In this document: positions 58,511-64,000 of the stretch, piece after piece
Layout of the letters: every line of letters starts with the position of its first letter
Position numbering within the stretch: the first letter of the stretch is position 1
Origin: Davidsoniella eucalypti
Lineage: Eukaryota > Ascomycota > Sordariomycetes > Microascales > Ceratocystidaceae
DNA length: 64,000 nt
Assembly: GCA_004009845.1 (NCBI GenBank)
Contig: RMBW01000015.1
Location: 365,989 to 429,988, forward strand
Reading direction: 5' to 3'
The notes under the pieces: model-generated
Databases searched by the model: none
Seen by the model: only the letters and a program-made list of their open reading frames with translations
What the model was told of the DNA's origin: nothing
Position numbers and translations under genes: made by a program

Positions 58511-59917
58511 ATGGCGCGCCTCTTTGCGCCTTCAGCTAAGCGTCGCACATCGCCGCCGCCATTGCTTCCATTCGACAGTGCCGGAAGCTCCTACCGTGCC
58601 CGATCTAGCTACTCGTCGCGCTCTTTTAAGCTTAAACTACGACGGTTGATGCGCACGCCATGGCCGCGGATCTTCATCTTTCTGCTCGGTCTATTGCAGA
58701 TCCTCGACATAGCCCGCATCTACGTCCATCTCTCCGTAGCCCACGACAGCGGTGATATTATCGATCTTGCTCGGCGGCATCATGGCGAGCGCGTGTATAT
58801 TGCTAGTATGCATTGGAATGACGCAGACATTGTACGCAACCATTGGAACAAGGCAGTTGTGCAGCTAGCCGAGGCATTGGGACCAAAGAATGTTTTTGTT
58901 AGCGTCTACGAAAGTGGAAGCTGGGATGATACTAAAGCTGCGCTAGGTGAATTAGACCACCAGCTCAAGAATATTGGCGTTGCAAGTAACATCACTCGGT
59001 CCTATATCACTCACAAGGACGAAATGGAAGCTGTGGCCGTTGGCGAAGGGTGGATTGATACTCCACGTGGACAGCGTGAACTCCGACGTATTCCGTTCTT
59101 ATCGAAACTACGTAATCGTACCCTTAAAGACTTGGAAGAGTTGCACAAGGCAGGTATACATTTTGATAAGATATTGTTTCTAAACGACGTGATATTCACT
59201 GTAAGTTATAACATTAGTACATCTCGGATCTTCTCTATGATAAACATACTAATACTCTTGTTACAGGCCGAGGATGCCCTCCGGCTACTAGATACAAACG
59301 ATGGAAGCTTTGCTGCTGCCTGTTCCCTCGATTTTTCGCAACCACCGACCTACTACGATACATTTGCCTTGCGAGACTCCAGCGGCAGTGCTCATTTGAT
59401 ACCGACGTGGCCGTATTTTAGGTCATCTATATCACGAAATGCCCTACTTCTGAACCAAGCTGCTGTCCCAGTCAAGAGCTGCTGGAACGGAATCGTGGCC
59501 ATGCCCACCGAGCCCTTTGTAGCTTCAACTCCGTTACGCTTCAGAGGTATCTCGGATTCTCTTGCACTACATCATCTCGAAGGTAGTGAATGCTGTCTCA
59601 TCCATGCCGATAATCCCCTATCTGCCGAGCTAGGTGTGTTCCTCAATCCACAGGTCCGCGTAGCATATAATCCTCGGGCATACGAACTCACACACCCAAC
59701 TGGGGATGAGAGCTGGTTGACCGTTAGCCAAATAATATGGGGTCTGTGGGAGAGTCGACTTAGAAGGCTGTTCACGTTTACTTTTACTAAAGATTGGATG
59801 GTGTCGAGCCGATTGCGCAAGTGGAAAAAGGAGAATCCACAAAATAAAGAACCCGGTGACTTTTGTCTTATTAACGAGATGCAGGTACTTATTGAAAACG
59901 GCTGGGCACATGTATAA
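58511..59917 (+). CDS. GT69 alpha-1,3-mannosyltransferase (CMT1/CAP59 family)
   Basis: Exon 1 is 58511-59200, the intron is 59201-59266 (66 nt, GTAAGT donor, TACTAAT branch, ACAG acceptor) and exon 2 is 59267-59917, giving 446 residues. The frame is open through the intron, but splicing restores LFLNDVIFT|AEDALRLLDT, the family core. It is a type II Golgi-type protein with an Arg-rich cytosolic tail and one membrane anchor (about 53-75, IFIFLLGLLQILDIARIY). Signatures are RVYIASMHWND, VFVSVYESGSWDDTK, LFLNDVIF, AAACSLDFSQPPTYYDTFALRDSSG, SCWNGIVAMPTEPF and HLEGSECCLIHADNP. Cryptococcal relatives make alpha-1,3 mannosyl links for capsule glycans. In ascomycetes the acceptor is unknown. Confidence 0.88.
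   Translation: MARLFAPSAKRRTSPPPLLPFDSAGSSYRARSSYSSRSFKLKLRRLMRTPWPRIFIFLLGLLQILDIARIYVHLSVAHDSGDIIDLARRHHGERVYIASMHWNDADIVRNHWNKAVVQLAEALGPKNVFVSVYESGSWDDTKAALGELDHQLKNIGVASNITRSYITHKDEMEAVAVGEGWIDTPRGQRELRRIPFLSKLRNRTLKDLEELHKAGIHFDKILFLNDVIFTVSYNISTSRIFSMINILILLLQAEDALRLLDTNDGSFAAACSLDFSQPPTYYDTFALRDSSGSAHLIPTWPYFRSSISRNALLLNQAAVPVKSCWNGIVAMPTEPFVASTPLRFRGISDSLALHHLEGSECCLIHADNPLSAELGVFLNPQVRVAYNPRAYELTHPTGDESWLTVSQIIWGLWESRLRRLFTFTFTKDWMVSSRLRKWKKENPQNKEPGDFCLINEMQVLIENGWAHV
59201..59266 (+). other. stop-free 66-nt intron of the GT69 gene
   Basis: Consensus donor, branch (TACTAAT, 12 nt before the acceptor) and acceptor. It would read as 22 hydrophobic residues (VSYNISTSRIFSMINILILL and two more) inside the conserved core, which is strong evidence for removal. 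A retained form would stay in frame but probably be inactive. Confidence 0.85.
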
Positions 59918-60336
59918 GTAAAGCTACAAGATTAGATCTCTTCTTGAATTAGGGTTATACAAAGGTTTACGGCGTCATGGTTTTTTTATCTTATTTGTCG
60001 ACGGAATAAATTTACATTCATAGCATAGAGATCACGGTATCAGTTAATATTGGCACAATAGAAGGGTTGGGTTTTAGATTTGTATTTATATATAAAGTCA
60101 ACAGCCAAGTCAATCTTTTCTAGTAAATCCAAAAAGTAAGTAAAAAACTCTAAAAAATGCAAAACAAAAGAGCAAAACAATGCAAAAGTCAGTAAAACAT
60201 CGAACATAACATCAAGTACGCAAGGAAAATGGGTGATGCTTAGCTCGGGACCCAACTTAGTCAAGACCAGCTTAGACCAAGTCAGGCGGCATCTAGTCGT
60301 GTCGCCTCAAGACGACGTAACACCAAAACAGATGAA
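59918..60336. other. shared 3' region of convergent genes
   Basis: AT-rich with no gene. Confidence 0.6.
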
Positions 60337-61455
60337 TTAGCGTCTGTCGCGAGTAGTGCTCTCGCCCATGTTACTGCCACGGTAAACGTTCACGTTGAGG
60401 TTGCTAAAGCGATCCTCCAGACCGGCAACATCGTACCCACGGGCTCCCGGCGAGCTCGAGGCTCCCGAGGCGGTCGGGACATACTCAAAGCGACGGCTGG
60501 AAGAGCGCTCCGCAGGCTTGTTACCAGCATAGCGAGCGGCGAACTCCATAGTGTCCTTCCACTGCGCACCAGAAGGCGCAAAACCATCCTGCGGGGCATA
60601 AGGGTTGTAGCTATCGGCAACGCGGTATTCGGAAGCACGCTCACCGTAGGTGTTGGTGACGGGACCGGGGATCTGGAACGGCTGGCGGGAACGAGGGCGG
60701 CGGCCCTCTTCATTCTCATAGTGATCATCGAGGATGCGACCAGCATGGTCGATGCGGTGCTGGCGCTCCAGGCGCTCACACTCCTCTTCGACGGTCTCTA
60801 GTCCCATGTTAGGACCACTACCAGAGCGCTTGCTTGGGTCGGTGTCGGCCTGTCTACTACGCTTAACGGCTGAGTGAAGCTCCTGACGGACATTCTCGGC
60901 CTCAAGAAACTCGGCCTTGTCACGCAACTTTTTGGCACGCTTGTTGTGAGACTCCAGTCTTCCCTCCTTGAGTTCCTTGTGTCTACTGACACGGTCGGTA
61001 GGCTCGTACGAAGGAGGGAATCCCGAAGCTTGGCGATAGTTGGTGTTGTTGTCGAATCCGGGGTTGTGGCCGGCGTTGAACGAACCCGTTGCAGGAGGGA
61101 TAGTGTTACCTTGAAAGGGCATCATGTTACCTTGAAAGGGCATCATGTTTCCTTGGGGGGGCATCATGTTCACGTAACCTTGAGGGGACATCATGTTACC
61201 CTGATGAGGCATTGCGCTACCGTGAGAAGACATCATATAGCCCTGGGTAGGCATCGTGGGTCCCATGGGAGGCATCATAGGTCCCATAGGAGGCATCATA
61301 GGTCCCATAGGAGGCATCGGAGGGCCTTGGATAGGCATTTGACCAGGCTGCGGATAGAAGCCCTGGTTCTGGGGACGATGAGGCACCATGCCGTTCGGGG
61401 CAGGATAGTAGACCTGGTTGTTAGGGCCAGGTTGCACAGAGTTGGCGTAAGACAT
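60337..61455 (-). CDS. low-complexity Met/Pro/Gly-rich hypothetical protein
   Basis: A 372-residue frame with ATG at 61455 (MSYANSVQPGPNNQVYY). The open frame continues upstream to 61614, but it begins there without a good start and has a different composition, so it is treated as 5' UTR. Residues 45-125 are short repeats (PMGPMMP three times, then QGNMMPFQGNMMP-type steps). The centre is highly charged and helical (RHKELKEGRLESHNKRAKKLRD), with coiled-coil character around 170-240. The tail is Ser/Arg-rich and ends with a conserved-looking GLEDRFSNLNV. I recognise no family. The bias suggests a disordered RNA-binding or scaffold protein, but this is a guess. Confidence 0.65.
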   Translation of the reverse strand: MSYANSVQPGPNNQVYYPAPNGMVPHRPQNQGFYPQPGQMPIQGPPMPPMGPMMPPMGPMMPPMGPTMPTQGYMMSSHGSAMPHQGNMMSPQGYVNMMPPQGNMMPFQGNMMPFQGNTIPPATGSFNAGHNPGFDNNTNYRQASGFPPSYEPTDRVSRHKELKEGRLESHNKRAKKLRDKAEFLEAENVRQELHSAVKRSRQADTDPSKRSGSGPNMGLETVEEECERLERQHRIDHAGRILDDHYENEEGRRPRSRQPFQIPGPVTNTYGERASEYRVADSYNPYAPQDGFAPSGAQWKDTMEFAARYAGNKPAERSSSRRFEYVPTASGASSSPGARGYDVAGLEDRFSNLNVNVYRGSNMGESTTRDRR

Positions 61456-64000
61456 GATGAAGATGTCGAAGGTCGGTGATAATGCTAGTGTAAGTGAACG
61501 ATGATGTTGTACTTCAATTGTAGTCAGATGACAATCCAATGTCGATTGAGAAAATGTGAAGTAATGTAGAGTGAATTCCGGTGTTGGTTGTGAGATGCAG
61601 AACAGAAGAAACACAAGAACAGATCTGGTGGAGGATCAGAGGTCAATTTATAGTAATTCTAGCTCACGATTCTCTTTATTCGATCGTGATATCGATACTC
61701 TTTGATGGAGTTGATAGTAGTCATTGTAAGATCAAAGACGGTATCAAGCAATACATATTAGACAATAGGTATGCAGCATTGGTAAAGGAACAGACGATTT
61801 CTAGCAAAGGAGCAAGCAGTCTCACTATCAATCAAGAATGGAGTCTTTGATATGATTTCAAAAACAAAAGAATAAGTTATTGTATCTTTTCTTTGTTGTT
61901 TGTCGTCTATTGTCAATATGTCAAGTCCAAGTTCTTTGTTCGACTACTTGTCGTCTATTATATCACAAACAGTTTCTTTTATAATCAAGCCGCACACTTA
62001 AGATGAATGCCTGGAATATTCGGTAACAAACCAGCATCATTGCCATACTATGAGTATAACTAGTGCGTTATTGATTGTTATACAGAAACACTAACACATA
62101 TAGATGCTTATACATAAGATATAGGTATCATCGTGCTATCAATGTAGAGTCTACTTGGAAGCCCTATTCAAAGAAACTTCAATCTTCAATTCCTCTCTTT
62201 CATGTTAGTCTTTTACCAACTGGATGTCAAAACCTCTGCTCGATGCCCGCAACGTAACACAAAAAACCACACTTTAATCTGCCGCCATGATGACGGCTAT
62301 CGAGTATTATCTTATCGCCAGCATGAAAGGTTTACCGCGCAAGTTTGGGTCTCCCCATCAAAGGAGCGAACGGTCTCTGCATGTGAAGGCTAGAATAGGA
62401 TCACTATGCTCTTGGTACAGGTAAACAGTACAGACTTTGATATCCCCATACTCACTTTTCATGGGGATTGTATCCACTCCATAATCCAGAACATTAGCCT
62501 ACATCATTGCATTACGATCTCTATTATTCACTACGTTTTATACTGAGACTGGTATTTCAGTGAGGGTGCTGTTAGTTCTCATATAAGTTAAAAATAGCGC
62601 CATGGCCTTCCTTTGATCTCAATTATCTATATATTCCAATTTTCCAATGCGTCTTCCACGACCTTAAGAAGCCAAGTTGCCGCTACTTCGAGCGTACAAA
62701 GAAAACGTTGCCAAGCGTCAAAGACAATTCGCCAAAGACAGAGCCTCTAATTCTTCTCTCATCGAAATTTCTTGATAGTCCTTTTACTCTCATAAGGAAG
62801 TAGTCGTATTCTAGAAAAAATACCGAATAGCAATCTCGCAAGCTTACTGTACGTCCAGGCAAACAATCCCTTTTCAAGTGAAAACAGGATTAGTACGATC
62901 GTAGACCCTAACATAAGACAGGGTGTTTGTCTATTAGGGTTATTGTGCTTGATGACATGTTGTTTATACAGTATAAATAACAAAATGCGTCCATCTTGTA
63001 ATTTTTTTCCTGTTCGGTGAGCGCCCTGCAGTTGTCATTGTCATCCGTTATGCGAGCACTATACATGTAGTTATCCCATAGACTGTCATCTGAAGTCAGC
63101 CAACAAATATTTACCAGTCGGATTACAGAAAGAAGAAGGAGAAAAGCGAAATATTGGGGAATCGTGCCACAAGAAATATGTATATAAGCCTCCAAAGAAT
63201 ACACGATATACACCATAAGGCTTGTGAGCTTTAAGTGCTGTTCTAGAGGAATCCACATTCTATGAAAGTACGTGCAGAGGGTCAGGCTACCAACCATGTT
63301 CATTAGTAGATGCTATCCGTACAAAAGTATCTTATATGTACTTTTTTCACAAAAATCAAGTATCGTGTAATCTGTAAATACTACAGGACACAGCTATCTA
63401 ATCAGAATATCCTCCAGCGGGCCGTCAGAAGCCTCAACAAGCCGCTTTCTATATCGCACTTAGCACTCACCGGTTAGCTCAATATCGTCTATGCCCCTCT
63501 TATTCCCCTCCTTCTCCACCTCCTCTCAGGCTGCCCTATATAAAATAATACGGCAGAGAACCCGGTGGCGGGATGTCGATCCCGCACTACAAAGCTGCTG
63601 AAGCCACCTACCGTATTATCGTGAATTGTACATGCAATATATACCAATAGCACATACCATAACAGCGGCTATATTAGGTAGAAACTACATTATTATCGCA
63701 GCCGAGATATCCCCTCCTTGCTTCTGCCGCCCAAGGGGCCCAACGTGAGGGCATTTCATGCAGGCCATGCTGATGTGTGGATATTTAGAGCTGTATACCA
63801 GCTTCCATTTCGGCTAGCACTACTATATCATATTTTTCTCGGGTATCTCCGAGAAAAGGTGACGATTTGGCGAGCGGCAGCTATTGCATTTGTCGATGCT
63901 TGCAAGTGCTATTAACGCCTCTACTAGTCTATATGAGAAATCAGGCTGCGATATTTCCTACGGCAGTCACGATTTGGTGATGCAACGTCTGTTCTTCCCG
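61456..64000. other. apparently gene-free end of the window
   Basis: About 2.5 kb, AT-rich, starting with the leader of the Met/Pro-rich gene. A 131-codon minus-strand frame (62908-63303) starts with ATG and is hydrophobic, but it has no family signature and is not called. A nested palindrome lies at 63545-63619. Confidence 0.4.
63545..63619. repeat. 75-nt nested palindrome (RNA-like fold)
   Basis: ATAATACGG (63545-63553) pairs with CCGTATTAT (63611-63619). Inside, GGTGG (63564-63568) pairs with CCACC (63604-63608), and inside that CGGGAT (63569-63574) pairs with ATCCCG (63579-63584) around a GTCG loop. Three stacked stems in 75 nt suggest a folded RNA or the centre of an inverted-repeat element. 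It does not meet tRNA box consensus. Confidence 0.5.

Noticed and set aside
62908..63303. 131-codon hydrophobic minus-strand frame
   Set aside because: It has an ATG and membrane-like stretches, but no recognisable family and AT-rich composition. It could be a decayed membrane protein fragment, but support is too weak.
63460..63590. Possible tRNA (GGTTAGCTCAATAT and GTCGATCCC)
   Set aside because: The A-box-like and B-box-like pieces are incomplete, the T-loop lacks the TTC core, and no acceptor stem can be formed with correct spacing.
63718..63915. 65-codon frame near the window end
   Set aside because: Short, with no known motif and probably chance, though a fragment of a larger gene beyond the window cannot be excluded.

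Overview
This is a window of a filamentous ascomycete nuclear genome (Pezizomycotina, most likely Sordariomycetes and perhaps Hypocreales). The evidence is short introns (58-78 nt in most housekeeping genes) with GTAAGT/GTACGT-type donors and TACTAAT or CTAAC branch sites, a Metarhizium Mad1-like adhesin, a GT69 mannosyltransferase, a Tad1-clade LINE and pogo/Fot1-type DNA transposons. The species is not determined. Coding regions are GC-rich and the long intergenic stretches are AT-rich. Exon borders given here were read from splice motifs and reading-frame continuity, not from transcripts.

Layout. 1-555: the 3' part of a small coiled-coil, BLOC-1-like gene. 4.3-6.6 kb: a conserved fungal coiled-coil protein whose start codon is not visible, preceded by a long pyrimidine-rich leader. 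7.3-10.9 kb: a divergent pair, SAICAR synthetase (ADE1) and the ribosome quality-control peptidyl-tRNA hydrolase VMS1. 11.3-23.6 kb: an accessory island with a 520-bp pogo deletion derivative and two direct tandem copies of a large, intact, three-exon kinase-like gene. A 5'-truncated Tad1-type LINE lies beside the first copy only, and both copies share a flanking repeat, which carries an extra 665 bp in one copy. 23.6-32.9 kb: about 9.3 kb with no convincing gene. 32.9-35.0 kb: a GPI-anchored Mad1-like adhesin. 36.1-39.5 kb: a divergent pair, an uncharacterised fungal protein and the sterol enzyme ERG26. 39.9-40.5 kb: repeats and an old dispersed element. 42.7-47.3 kb: the LIM-RhoGAP LRG1. 48.4-49.0 kb: a standalone, apparently degenerate Hint-domain protein. 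49.3-51.0 kb: a CofD/YvcK-family protein. 52.5-53.6 kb: a second pogo-type deletion derivative with transition-type stop codons. 53.9-54.4 kb: the second copy of the dispersed element. 55.0-59.9 kb: a divergent pair of mannosylation genes, PMT2-type protein O-mannosyltransferase and a GT69 alpha-1,3-mannosyltransferase. 60.3-61.5 kb: a low-complexity Met/Pro/Gly-rich protein. The last 2.5 kb appears gene-free.

Several genes act in cell-wall and surface biology. PMT2 and the GT69 enzyme build mannosyl glycans in the secretory pathway. LRG1 is expected to restrain Rho1 and hence glucan synthesis. The Mad1-like protein is a Ser/Thr-rich wall adhesin of the kind PMT enzymes modify. The most unusual part is the tandem kinase-like gene pair, whose catalytic loop looks degenerate although both reading frames are intact.
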